A stretch of DNA of 64,000 nucleotides from Dolichospermum sp. FACHB-1091 (GTDB lineage Bacteria; Cyanobacteriota; Cyanobacteriia; Cyanobacteriales; Nostocaceae). Positions 37,166 to 44,449 of the stretch are shown piece by piece; the stretch's first letter is position 1, and each line of letters starts with the position of its first letter. Under the pieces are notes generated by a model that worked only from the letters and a program-made list of their open reading frames with translations, was not told the origin of the DNA and ran no database searches. The translations under genes and the position numbers were made by a program. The stretch is from assembly GCF_014697585.1 (NCBI RefSeq), contig NZ_JACJSB010000010.1:82298-146297 (forward strand), given 5' to 3'.

Positions 37166-37557
37166 GGCGATAAAGGAGTTTTTATTCCCCGTTTGACAGC
37201 TTCGGCTAAACCTTCAGATTTTCTTAATTGTCCCATTTGATAAAGGGACATTAAAATTAATAATTCATAACGTTCTCCTGCTGTTAAACCGGTATTTTTT
37301 CCTTTAGCTTGTAGTTCTCCCAAGCGTTGATTTTGCACTACATCCATTTTTAAATTAGCTAATTCTAGAACTTCCTCATCGGAAATATCAGGAATGCTTG
37401 AATTAATGCTCATTTCTGAGAGATTATCTAAGGTAGGTAATACTATTTCTAGGGTGTCAAGTAAAACATCTGATATCTCTCGCGCTGTTGCTTCTCCAAG
37501 ACGCTGGATAGAAGCAGCTAAACTTTCGGGTAAGTTAATAGTTATGGGAATAGTCAT
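37162..37557 (-). CDS. Hypothetical protein, partner of the HNH endonuclease gene
   Basis: The 131-residue protein begins MTIPITINLPESLAASIQRL, and the first 60 residues look like a strand plus helices. The rest is helical and acidic (ISDEEVLELANLKMDVVQNQ). I do not recognise a named family. The overlap with the HNH gene and the N-terminal resemblance to small DNA-binding antitoxins allow a regulator or immunity role, but this is conjecture. Confidence 0.6.
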   Translation of the reverse strand: MTIPITINLPESLAASIQRLGEATAREISDVLLDTLEIVLPTLDNLSEMSINSSIPDISDEEVLELANLKMDVVQNQRLGELQAKGKNTGLTAGERYELLILMSLYQMGQLRKSEGLAEAVKRGIKTPLSP

Positions 37558-37777
37558 AGAAAATACGATGGTTGATTACAATTCTAGTTTAGATGATGTT
37601 TGGGATGAATTTCTTTGTTATTTTTTTGTCTGAATCAGGATATCCAGGATTTCAGGATTTACAGGATGTTACCCAACATTTCGGTGATTTTGTGATTTAA
37701 TGTTGTTGGGTTGCGCTGTCGCTTAACCCAACCTACATCTAACCTATAGATATCATTATTGTCAGATTATGTCTTTT

Positions 37778-37987
37778 TTAAGCTATATTTTGTAATGTTT
37801 GGGGTTGGGGTATAGGCTTACCGATTTGATTATAGCCATACAGCAAATCTTCTAACACTTCCTTAGCATTTTCTAGAGCTTCTTCATAACTTTCTCCGTG
37901 GGTTTTAGCATATTTTCCCCACTCAGGTAAAAAAGCAATATACGCTTGATCTTCTTGGGACCATTGAATTAAAATACTATATTTCAT
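37778..37987 (-). CDS. hicB: HicB-family antitoxin
   Basis: The 69-residue protein MKYSILIQWSQEDQAYIAFL, with WGKYAKTHGESYEEALENAKE, is a short HicB domain (RNase H-like) without a separate DNA-binding tail. It follows HicA with a 4-bp overlap. It should neutralise the HicA mRNA interferase. Confidence 0.88.
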   Translation of the reverse strand: MKYSILIQWSQEDQAYIAFLPEWGKYAKTHGESYEEALENAKEVLEDLLYGYNQIGKPIPQPQTLQNIA

Positions 37988-38208
37988 AGTTCATCTCCTT
38001 TTTCTAATTGTTCAAGTTCTTTGATACTTTCTATTATATCTTTCTCTTGATAGGGTTTTGCATCTTTGCTGTCTTTGCCAGATAGGACTACAGGTTTTGG
38101 TAAAAGCGGATGAATCCAGTAAGAATGACTACCTTTTCCCCGCTTTGGTAATAACGTAAATCCTGCTTTTTGCAACATCTGTTTTAATTCTCTAATTTTT
38201 TTGGGCAT
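37984..38208 (-). CDS. hicA: HicA-family toxin
   Basis: The 74-residue protein MPKKIRELKQMLQKAGFTLL has KRGKGSHSYWIHP, which holds the catalytic His of HicA, a double-stranded-RNA-binding-fold mRNA interferase. The usual core is about 60 residues; here an extra C-terminal helix with Glu/Lys follows. It precedes hicB in the operon with ATGA overlap. Confidence 0.88.
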   Translation of the reverse strand: MPKKIRELKQMLQKAGFTLLPKRGKGSHSYWIHPLLPKPVVLSGKDSKDAKPYQEKDIIESIKELEQLEKGDEL

Positions 38209-38313
38209 TTAGTTTTATTTATTTGGACTTCTGGAAATTGCATTTGAATGATGTTACCCAACATTTTGGTGATTTTGTGATTTAATTTTGTTGGGTTGCC
38301 AATTGCTGAGAGA

Positions 38314-39204
38314 TTAGTTGAAGGATTTATAATAGTAAAGTCTAACATTTTCGATTCTTGTTTTTTCTAACTCTTTTTGGACAGTACCTACCCACATATT
38401 AGGTAAAATATCTTGATTTTGATAAAAACTGTGAACTCGTTGGGCTGCATCGTTGAGTTTGAAATAATTAGCTAAATCTTGCTTATTTTTAATATTATAA
38501 TAGAGAACTGGATTAGGATTAGCTTTTGAGAGGCCAACTAGAAATGATCCGGTAACTTCTAGAGGGTCTAAAACGAACTTCGGAAAATGTCTCCATACCA
38601 AATTTTGGGTTTCTGATTTGGCAAAATCTTCTGCTTGAATTTCGGGATAAAGCTCAATTTCACTGCGACCGTTGAAATAGAAATCAAAACCAACAAGAGA
38701 GAGAAACGGACGTACGGAAATCAAATCCTCAGCGTTGGTGGCTAGGGATAAAGCTTGATCTAACTTTTCGGGATAATCTTTGATTCTAATGTGCATTTTT
38801 AAACTAGATTCAGCAATATTGCTTCTTAAATCAATCCCCGCAGAAAGAACAGTAACTTTACGAAAATCAAAGTCAGATCCTAAAAACTGCCGCAATAGAG
38901 AGTAGTCAATTTGCACACCAACAAGGTTTTCTACTCGATTAAAAAAAGTGAGGGATTGATGGAGATATTTTTGCCATTGTTGTGCCTTATCTTGGAAAAA
39001 AAACATAAATCTTGAGGCAATCAACTTGTCTAATTCTATCTTACAAGAAGCTTCAATGCTACAGTCTCCTTCTACATTCATCACAAAGTCTTCAAACAAG
39101 GGGAGTGGATAAATAGGCTCAACATCAAAGGCTTGTTGATGATTGCGAATAAACTGTAGTTTTTGTTCTTGAAATCTGTCTTTCTGGGTTACATTAGCTA
39201 TCAT
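38314..39204 (-). CDS. patF: Cyanobactin prenyltransferase, LynF/TruF/PatF family
   Basis: The 296-residue protein closely resembles PagF/LynF/PatF as I recall them: QKLQFIRNHQQAFDVEPIYP near the N-terminus, DLRSNIAESSLKMHIRIKD in the middle, and KELEKTRIENVRLYYYKSFN at the C-terminus. These ABBA-fold enzymes attach dimethylallyl groups to Tyr, Ser, Thr or Trp residues of cyanobactin peptides; PagF prenylates Tyr. Length and ends are normal, so it may be functional. A precursor peptide gene was not found in the window. Confidence 0.92.
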   Translation of the reverse strand: MIANVTQKDRFQEQKLQFIRNHQQAFDVEPIYPLPLFEDFVMNVEGDCSIEASCKIELDKLIASRFMFFFQDKAQQWQKYLHQSLTFFNRVENLVGVQIDYSLLRQFLGSDFDFRKVTVLSAGIDLRSNIAESSLKMHIRIKDYPEKLDQALSLATNAEDLISVRPFLSLVGFDFYFNGRSEIELYPEIQAEDFAKSETQNLVWRHFPKFVLDPLEVTGSFLVGLSKANPNPVLYYNIKNKQDLANYFKLNDAAQRVHSFYQNQDILPNMWVGTVQKELEKTRIENVRLYYYKSFN

Positions 39205-39237
39205 AAATGGCTGGTTTTTATATTGTTGTTAAAAGAT

Positions 39238-39957
39238 ATGCCTAGAAAACCTCGAAATTTAAAGTCTGGATATTCTTACCACATTACCATCCGTTGCAAT
39301 AACCGTGAATTTAAATTATCACGGCGTGAATGTCGGGAAGTGTTTCTTTATGCAATAAAAAAGGCTTTGGATAAATACAATTTCCAGCTTTATGCTTTGT
39401 GCATTATGTCAAATCATGTTCATTATTTGATTGCACCTAAACAGCCAGAAGAGTTACCCAAAATTATGCACTTCCTGAATTGGTACACGGCGATGTGTTT
39501 CAATCGGATGTTAAGAAGAACGGGACATTTTTGGGAGAAACGATATTACTGTGATGGATTTCCTGCTTCAGATAGAGACAGAGCATTAAATACTTTACGC
39601 TACATTCACGCTAATCCTAAAGCTGCCAAAATGCGCCAGAGTTTTTTCTATGACTTCAGCAATTATGGCAGTTATGAACGCTTAACCGATGATGGTTTAA
39701 CTCAATGGCATCCAGCATTTCTGCGGCTAGGAAACAGCTTAGAAGAATGTGCCAGAAAGTATAAAGGCTTCTGCCAAAAGTATAAACCCAAGGAGAAGAC
39801 CCCAACCCAATACCACTGGGGTAGTAAGCTGTTGGCTGGGGTTCATCTCACAAATCAGGGTTCAACCACCAACCCCAAAAAATCTAAGTCCAGTTTTCCA
39901 ACACCCCCGTGCCAGGTATCGGAAACCCCTGAAGAAGCTATTCCGGTTTACAATTGA
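39238..39957 (+). mobile_element. RAYT (REP-associated tyrosine transposase, TnpA_REP)
   Basis: The ATG at 39238 gives a 239-residue protein MPRKPRNLKSGYSYHITIRC with the HUH motif IMSNHVHYLI and RYIHANPKAAKMR. This is the Y1-type REP-associated transposase family (IS200/IS605-like). It lies 33 bp from the patF start, on the opposite strand, and ends in the remains of a patA tail. Its C-terminus (residues about 180-239) is Lys/Thr/Pro-rich and looks like an added end. It may have mediated the rearrangement here. Confidence 0.88.
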
Positions 39958-40018
39958 TGTGAGTGATATTATTCCTGTCACCTTGGGCGAAGTCCGTTCT
40001 TGGTCTACTCCTTATTAA
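39935..40018 (+). pseudogene. C-terminal remnant of a PatA/PatG-family protease gene
   Basis: This frame reads KKLFRFTIDVSDIIPVTLGE then VRSWSTPY and a stop. It matches the end of the 743-residue protease (KKVYLFTIDVSDRIPVTLGQ, VRSWSVRK) almost residue by residue. It has no upstream frame of that gene and overlaps the 3' end of the RAYT gene. patB and patC follow, as they do after patA in known clusters, so it is probably the tail of a lost patA. Confidence 0.8.
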
Positions 40019-40081
40019 TATAATATTGGTAGGTTGGGTTAAGCGACAGCGCAACCCAACAAAGTCTTTTATCTCGTTTAT

Positions 40082-40188
40082 CTCGTTCCCAGTCTCTGAC
40101 TGGGAATGCGGTTACAGAGGCTCTGACTCTGCTTTAATAGAAGGCAGAGCCTTCTAGAATTGATTCCCATACGGAGTATGGGAACGAG
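40082..40188. repeat. CTCGTTCCCAG repeat element (intergenic)
   Basis: The ends CTCGTTCCCAG and a TGGGAACGAG complement bound a 107-bp element with an inner GGCTCTGA/AGGCAGAGCC pair. Next to it lie palindromic copies of GTTGGGTT...AACCCAAC (40030-40064 and 40210-40245) of the kind also seen at 37700. Confidence 0.75.
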
Positions 40189-40255
40189 AAAATCATGTTG
40201 AGTTTTTTAATGTTGGGTAACATACGTCAACCCAACCTACAATCTAAAATTGATT

Positions 40256-40459
40256 ATGAGATTACCCAAACTTTCCCCTCCGGTAAAAAGACCAGATATT
40301 ATTTATCCTCATCGTTCTGTGGATGTCATTCATGGTAGAGTTGAGGACTTAGTTAGCATTCGTATGGACTTATTGCATGGTGCTAATTATAATGACCCCG
40401 CTGCATTTCAAAATCGTAGCTATCAGCAAATTAAATCTTCTTGCAGTTGTGCAATTTAG
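40256..40459 (+). CDS. patB: Cyanobactin biosynthesis protein PatB/AcyB family
   Basis: The 67-residue protein MRLPKLSPPVKRPDIIYPHR with GRVEDLVSIRMDLLHGANYN and PAAFQNRSYQQIKSSC matches the short PatB/AcyB/McaB family, found beside patA and patC in cyanobactin clusters. The function is unknown and not essential in some systems. The last codons encode a Cys-containing end (SSCSCAI). It is followed by patC. Confidence 0.8.
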   Translation: MRLPKLSPPVKRPDIIYPHRSVDVIHGRVEDLVSIRMDLLHGANYNDPAAFQNRSYQQIKSSCSCAI

Positions 40460-40473
40460 GAGTTATCAAAGTT

Positions 40474-40662
40474 ATGAGTAAACAAAAGAAAACCCCCGCA
40501 AATTCGAGTCAACCAGAACCTCAACAGTCACAAGAAATTGAACGCAAATTGTTATCTACTGGCTTGGAAGATTATGGTTTTTGGTCACAGGAAATGGCTA
40601 GACAAAAAGCCCAACAAACTGAACCTGATAAACCTTTCCGTCGTGGTCGCATTTGGTGTTAG
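40474..40662 (+). CDS. patC: Cyanobactin biosynthesis protein PatC/TruC family
   Basis: ATG 40474 gives a 62-residue protein with LLSTGLEDYGFWSQEMARQK and FRRGRIWC at the end, the PatC/TenC/TruC pattern. TTAGGAG lies before the start. The function is unknown. The last ~50 bases and the downstream 60 bp recur at 41348, on the far side of a Uma2 gene. Confidence 0.8.
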   Translation: MSKQKKTPANSSQPEPQQSQEIERKLLSTGLEDYGFWSQEMARQKAQQTEPDKPFRRGRIWC

Positions 40663-40721
40663 TTGGTGGTGTTAGTTGGTGCGGTTTTCATATCTCCGAC
40701 TTCTTTGAGAAGTTGGGGATA
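40612..40721. repeat. Direct repeat, copy 1 (patC end and hairpin)
   Basis: About 110 bp, from CCAACAAACTGAACCTGATA to a TTGGGGATAT hairpin end, is repeated at 41348-41460 with few differences (for example CGGTTTTC to CAGTTTTC). The copy contains the stop codon of patC and a TCTCCGACTT...AAGTTGGGGAT hairpin at 40693. Confidence 0.88.
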
Positions 40722-40725
40722 TTCA

Positions 40726-41304
40726 TTAATGCACAGGAAACACTTTACTTAAATCAAGCTGTAAATCAGTAAACCAAGGTAAAGATATCACCTGAGTAGG
40801 TAAAACAATTCGCTTATTTGTATACCCAAATATCCCCTGTTTATTTTGATATGGTTCACTGTAACATTCCAAGCAATTATCTAATAAATTAAATATCCAA
40901 TAATCAGGTATTCCCGCTTTTGCATAAAGAGGTATTTTCACTTTTTGGTCATAGTCTATGGAAGAATCTGCAACTTCTATGACTAACAATATATCTGTCC
41001 CTTGTGGGTGAGATGAAAAATAATCATCATCACGGTTTTTGACAATGGCAAAATCTGGTTCTGGTTCACTTTTGGGTGGTATACTAACAGGGGCTTGAGA
41101 TTGCAGAATTGCTCTATCTTCTATAAGTTTTGGAAGTTCCTTTAATAGCTTTCTTAAACAAGTTTCATGTGCCGTACCTTTTGATACCATTTCTACCAAT
41201 TCTCCGTTAATTAATTGAATGTGATCATCTTCTTTTAAAAAGCCAATTTCGATGAGTTCGTGATATTCTTCTAGGGTGAAGCTTTTAACCTGAATTGTAG
41301 TCAT
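40726..41304 (-). CDS. Uma2-family putative endonuclease
   Basis: ATG 41304 (MTTIQVKSFTLEEYHELIEI) is chosen. The 192-residue protein has IQLINGELVEMVSKGTAHET, EPEPDFAIVKN and DILLVIEVADSSIDYDQKVK, a normal Uma2 core. It is inserted between two copies of the patC 3' end. Another Uma2 gene follows upstream on the same strand. Confidence 0.85.
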   Translation of the reverse strand: MTTIQVKSFTLEEYHELIEIGFLKEDDHIQLINGELVEMVSKGTAHETCLRKLLKELPKLIEDRAILQSQAPVSIPPKSEPEPDFAIVKNRDDDYFSSHPQGTDILLVIEVADSSIDYDQKVKIPLYAKAGIPDYWIFNLLDNCLECYSEPYQNKQGIFGYTNKRIVLPTQVISLPWFTDLQLDLSKVFPVH

Positions 41305-41347
41305 ATATCTTGCTCCTTGAGGATTTGCTATTATATATTCTAAAAAT

Positions 41348-41460
41348 GCCAACACACTGAACCTGATAAACCTTTCCGTCGTGGTCGCATTTGGTGTTAG
41401 TTGGTGGTGTTAGTTGGTGCAGTTTTCATATCCCCGACTTCTTTGAGAAGTTGGGGATAT
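41348..41460. repeat. Direct repeat, copy 2
   Basis: The second copy of the 110-bp segment that ends patC. It includes the codons for KPFRRGRIWC and the stop, and a TCCCCGACTT hairpin at 41430, but no patC start. It therefore marks the far edge of an inserted or duplicated block. Confidence 0.88.
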
Positions 41461-41471
41461 AATTCTAATTT

Positions 41472-42233
41472 TTAGAGATTATTGAGATCAATACCTTTAG
41501 CTGCTAATTTTGCTAATAGGTCTTGATAATTTTTTTGTTCTTGGTCGGCACGTTGTTTTTCTTGTTCAGCACGTTGTTTTTCTTGTTCAGCACGTTGTTT
41601 TTCCCGTTCAGCACGTTGCTGTTGCTGCTCGGCGCGTTGATATTCCTTCTCTGCACGTTGATTTAATTCTACAGATGTGAGAAACTTACCGCCATGAGGA
41701 TAATAAATTTCTAAGTTATCTGCTGTGAGTTTAAAACGTATGTCTAAACGCGGACTGACCCAATTATTAATATCCTCAATTGCCTCTAAACATTCTTGTT
41801 CAAGAATAAATCCTGTTAATTCAATTGTGTCTGGATTGTATATATAATACTCTTCTACTCCATAACGCTGATAAAAGAGGATTTTTTTGGCCATTTCTTT
41901 GGTAGTATTTCCTGGAGAAAGGATTTCAAATACCACTTGGGGAGGAATATTATTTTCTTGCCATTGTTTATAAGAACCTCTATCACCTTTGGGTCTTCCA
42001 AACACCACCATAACATCAGGTGCTTGTCGGGTTTTTACACTTCCTTCCACAGGATACCAAAGTAAATCACCAGCTATAAATACATCATCGTTTGGTGCGA
42101 ATAATATTTCTAAATTTTCCTTAATTTTAACAATCCATTCATATTGTTTAGTATTATCGGACATAGGGTTGCCATCACTATCAGGGTAGATGATTTCTGG
42201 TTTGATTTCTGGTGGTATAAGTTGCTGTACCAT
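41472..42233 (-). CDS. Uma2-family protein with a coiled-coil tail
   Basis: The 253-residue protein has an N-terminal Uma2 domain (SDNTKQYEWIVKIKENLEIL, RQAPDVMVVFG, PQVVFEILSPGNTTKEMAKK, YGVEEYYIYNPD). A C-terminal tail follows, built of a 7-residue unit QRAEQEK repeated about seven times, then a short helix (LLAKLAAKGIDLNNL). The tail is encoded by near-identical 21-bp repeats, so its length probably varies among strains. It may form an oligomer or a fusion arm. Confidence 0.85.
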   Translation of the reverse strand: MVQQLIPPEIKPEIIYPDSDGNPMSDNTKQYEWIVKIKENLEILFAPNDDVFIAGDLLWYPVEGSVKTRQAPDVMVVFGRPKGDRGSYKQWQENNIPPQVVFEILSPGNTTKEMAKKILFYQRYGVEEYYIYNPDTIELTGFILEQECLEAIEDINNWVSPRLDIRFKLTADNLEIYYPHGGKFLTSVELNQRAEKEYQRAEQQQQRAEREKQRAEQEKQRAEQEKQRADQEQKNYQDLLAKLAAKGIDLNNL

Positions 42234-42401
42234 ATCTAAATCTCCATTTTACCAAGGGTAAATAAAGTTTTGAACACAAGCAGTGGCACTGATGAATATA
42301 TCAACAATTATAGTAATAATAGTAATTATATGGTGATTTGCGATCGCATTGCGCTTTTTTGAGACTCTAGACAAACTCCGTAGTTATTGCCTTTGGCAAG
42401 T

Positions 42402-42433
42402 CCCGAATTTATGGAAAAAATCCGGGATTTTGT
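42402..42433 (-). terminator. Possible terminator of ffh
   Basis: Downstream of ffh the sequence GTCCCGAATTTATGG, then AAAAAATCCGGGATTTT, can fold as an imperfect hairpin. The T-run is weak in the ffh direction, so the assignment is uncertain. Confidence 0.35.
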
Positions 42434-42442
42434 GCTTAAATT

Positions 42443-43888
42443 TTAAAGAGTGCCAAAGCCTTTTTTCTTTTTCTCTTTCTTTTTCTTCGCTGGTGCTGCG
42501 CCCCCAGGATAGCCACGCCAGCCTGGTGAAGGACGATTTCCTGCGGCTAAAGGATTTCCACCCCCAAACATTCCTGGCATACCGGGAATGCCCCCTTGTC
42601 CCATTTGCTGCATGAGCGATCGCATTTTTTGAAAGTCCGCCACTAGTTTGCTTACATCCGCTTCTCTGTATCCAGAACCAGCCGCTATTCTCTTTCTCCG
42701 ACTGGGAGAACTAGATAATAAATCTGGATCACGTCTCTCTTTTCCAGTCATGGAATTGATCATGGCTTCACAGCGTTTTAGCTGGGTTTCTCCCTGCTTT
42801 AACTGGTCATCGGAAAGCTTATTCATACCCGGAATCATCTTCATGATTCCACCTAATGACCCCATATTCTTCAACAACCGCATTTGCTTGAGAAAGTCAG
42901 TAAAATCAAATTTCGCTGACAGGATTTTCTCCTGCATTTTCTCCGCGTCGGCCAAATCTATCTCTTCTTGGGCTTTTTCTACCAGGGTGAGAACATCCCC
43001 CATGCCCAAAATCCGCGAAGCCATCCGTTCCGGGTAAAATGGCTGCAAGGCCTCGACTTTTTCCCCCACACCCACAAATTTAATCGGCGCACCGGAAATT
43101 TGCCGCACAGATAACGCTGCACCACCTCGGCTATCCCCATCCATTTTCGTCAGGATTGCCCCTGTAATGCCAATTTGATCATGGAAGGTGCGCGTTAGAT
43201 TTGCCGCCTCTTGCCCGGTCATTGCGTCCACAACCAGTAAGGTTTCGTCAGGTTCAACTACCTGTTTAATGCGGGCTAATTCCGCCATCATCCCTTCGTC
43301 TATTTGCAACCGTCCAGCAGTATCAATAATTACTGTATTTATGCCTTCTGTTCTGGCGCGTTCCACACCCTGACGGGCAATTTCTACAGGGTCTGCCTCA
43401 ATTCCCAGTTCAAAAACTGGTACGTCAATTTGCTTACCCAGAGTGATTAATTGATCAATTGCTGCGGGACGATAAATATCCGTAGCCACTAATAAGCAAC
43501 TACGCTCTTGTTTGCGTAAATGTAAGGCTAATTTGGCTGTAGCTGTGGTTTTCCCGGTCCCTTGTAAACCAGCCATTAACACAACGGTGGTTTTCCCTGT
43601 AACTTCTGCTAAGGGAACATTTTCCTCTCCCATGACCCGCACCAGTTCATCATAAACAATTTTGATGAATTGTTGGTCAGGACGCACACCGCTGATAACT
43701 TCAGCCCCTTGTGCTTTGGTTTCAACTTCGCTAATAAAATCTTTAACGACTTGAAGATTAACATCTGCTTCCAACAAAGCCCGACGCACTTCCCGTAAAG
43801 CGTCTTGAATGTTAGATTTTGATATTTTATCCTGTCCTCGCAGTTTTTTCCAGGCGGACTCTAAACGGTCAGATAGTGCATCAAACAT
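42443..43888 (-). CDS. ffh: Signal recognition particle protein Ffh (SRP54)
   Basis: The 481-residue protein has the N domain, the G domain P-loop AGLQGTGKTTATAKLA, DTAGRLQID and TKMDGDSRGG, then an M domain with Met-rich helices and GMFGGGNP, and a Lys-rich tail. It binds 4.5S/scRNA and delivers nascent membrane proteins to FtsY. The start ATG is preceded by a region that is duplicated at 48084. Confidence 0.97.
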   Translation of the reverse strand: MFDALSDRLESAWKKLRGQDKISKSNIQDALREVRRALLEADVNLQVVKDFISEVETKAQGAEVISGVRPDQQFIKIVYDELVRVMGEENVPLAEVTGKTTVVLMAGLQGTGKTTATAKLALHLRKQERSCLLVATDIYRPAAIDQLITLGKQIDVPVFELGIEADPVEIARQGVERARTEGINTVIIDTAGRLQIDEGMMAELARIKQVVEPDETLLVVDAMTGQEAANLTRTFHDQIGITGAILTKMDGDSRGGAALSVRQISGAPIKFVGVGEKVEALQPFYPERMASRILGMGDVLTLVEKAQEEIDLADAEKMQEKILSAKFDFTDFLKQMRLLKNMGSLGGIMKMIPGMNKLSDDQLKQGETQLKRCEAMINSMTGKERRDPDLLSSSPSRRKRIAAGSGYREADVSKLVADFQKMRSLMQQMGQGGIPGMPGMFGGGNPLAAGNRPSPGWRGYPGGAAPAKKKKEKKKKGFGTL

Positions 43889-43927
43889 AATTCAGTTATA
43901 ACGTAGTTAGTCTGTTGAGAATATTTA

Positions 43928-44008
43928 CTCAGTTTTTAAGGATCTTCTTTACTAGCTTATCTGAGTCTAGCAACTGATGAATCTGGTAAACCGTAATTTT
44001 GAAGGTGT
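43928..44008. repeat. 81-bp direct repeat flanking the ISP gene (copy 1, ffh upstream)
   Basis: Starts CTCAGTTTTTAAGGATC and ends near AATTTTGAAGGTGT. The copy at 48084 differs at about five positions. Copy 1 is 40 bp upstream of the ffh start codon and probably the native one. Confidence 0.85.
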
Positions 44009-44123
44009 TTTAGTTGGTAATAGGTATTTTCTTACGTGGTAGGAAAGGAAAAACGAACCACAGAGACACGGAGGACACGGAGAAAGGAGATTTAAGAGGG
44101 ATTTTTGGGTAAGTTTGACAAAT

Positions 44124-44237
44124 AGGACTTACCCACAAGTTACGAAAGAATGAACTACGTTCGTGAAGCGTGCCGAAGGCATAGGCACGAATAACAGGAA
44201 GATAAAGAGAGTTTTAGAGGTATTTTGCCTAAGTTCT
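44124..44237. mobile_element. MITE-like element, AGGACTTACGCA family (copy 5, altered)
   Basis: Begins AGGACTTACCCA and ends TGCCTAAGTTCT, a degraded inverted pair, 114 bp. The inner part has an extra block (GAAGCGTGCCGAAGGCATAG) but keeps the AGAGGTATTTTG end shared with other copies. Confidence 0.65.
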
Positions 44238-44449
44238 GGTTTATATAAAGGTGGTAAATCCCAAATTCTAGATCCCTGACTTCTTTAAGAAGTCGGGAAT
44301 CTGTCCATGAATGATCGCTATGGCTGCATTCTTACCTAAAATCTATAATTGTAATTTTTTACTAAGATTAATAAAATTTTATTTTTATCAATTCAATTTT
44401 CAAAAATATATGCTATTCTGAACAGTTAATAATCTAAAAAACCACAACT

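Larger units (their letters stand above)
43889..44449. other. Intergenic region with repeats
   Basis: This 561-bp gap between ffh and the divergent ISP gene holds the 81-bp repeat (43928-44008), one MITE (44124-44237), and a CCCTGACTTC hairpin at 44272-44299. No gene is seen. Confidence 0.7.

Noticed and set aside
36600..38313. Cyanobactin precursor (patE) in the gaps around 36.6, 37.6 and 38.2 kb
   Set aside because: No short frame with a leader, recognition sequence and core was found on either strand; the gaps hold GTTGGGTT palindromes and AGGATTTACAGGATG repeats.
43889..44449. 4.5S/scRNA gene beside ffh
   Set aside because: No GGAA-tetraloop hairpin typical of SRP RNA was found; the gap is made of repeats.
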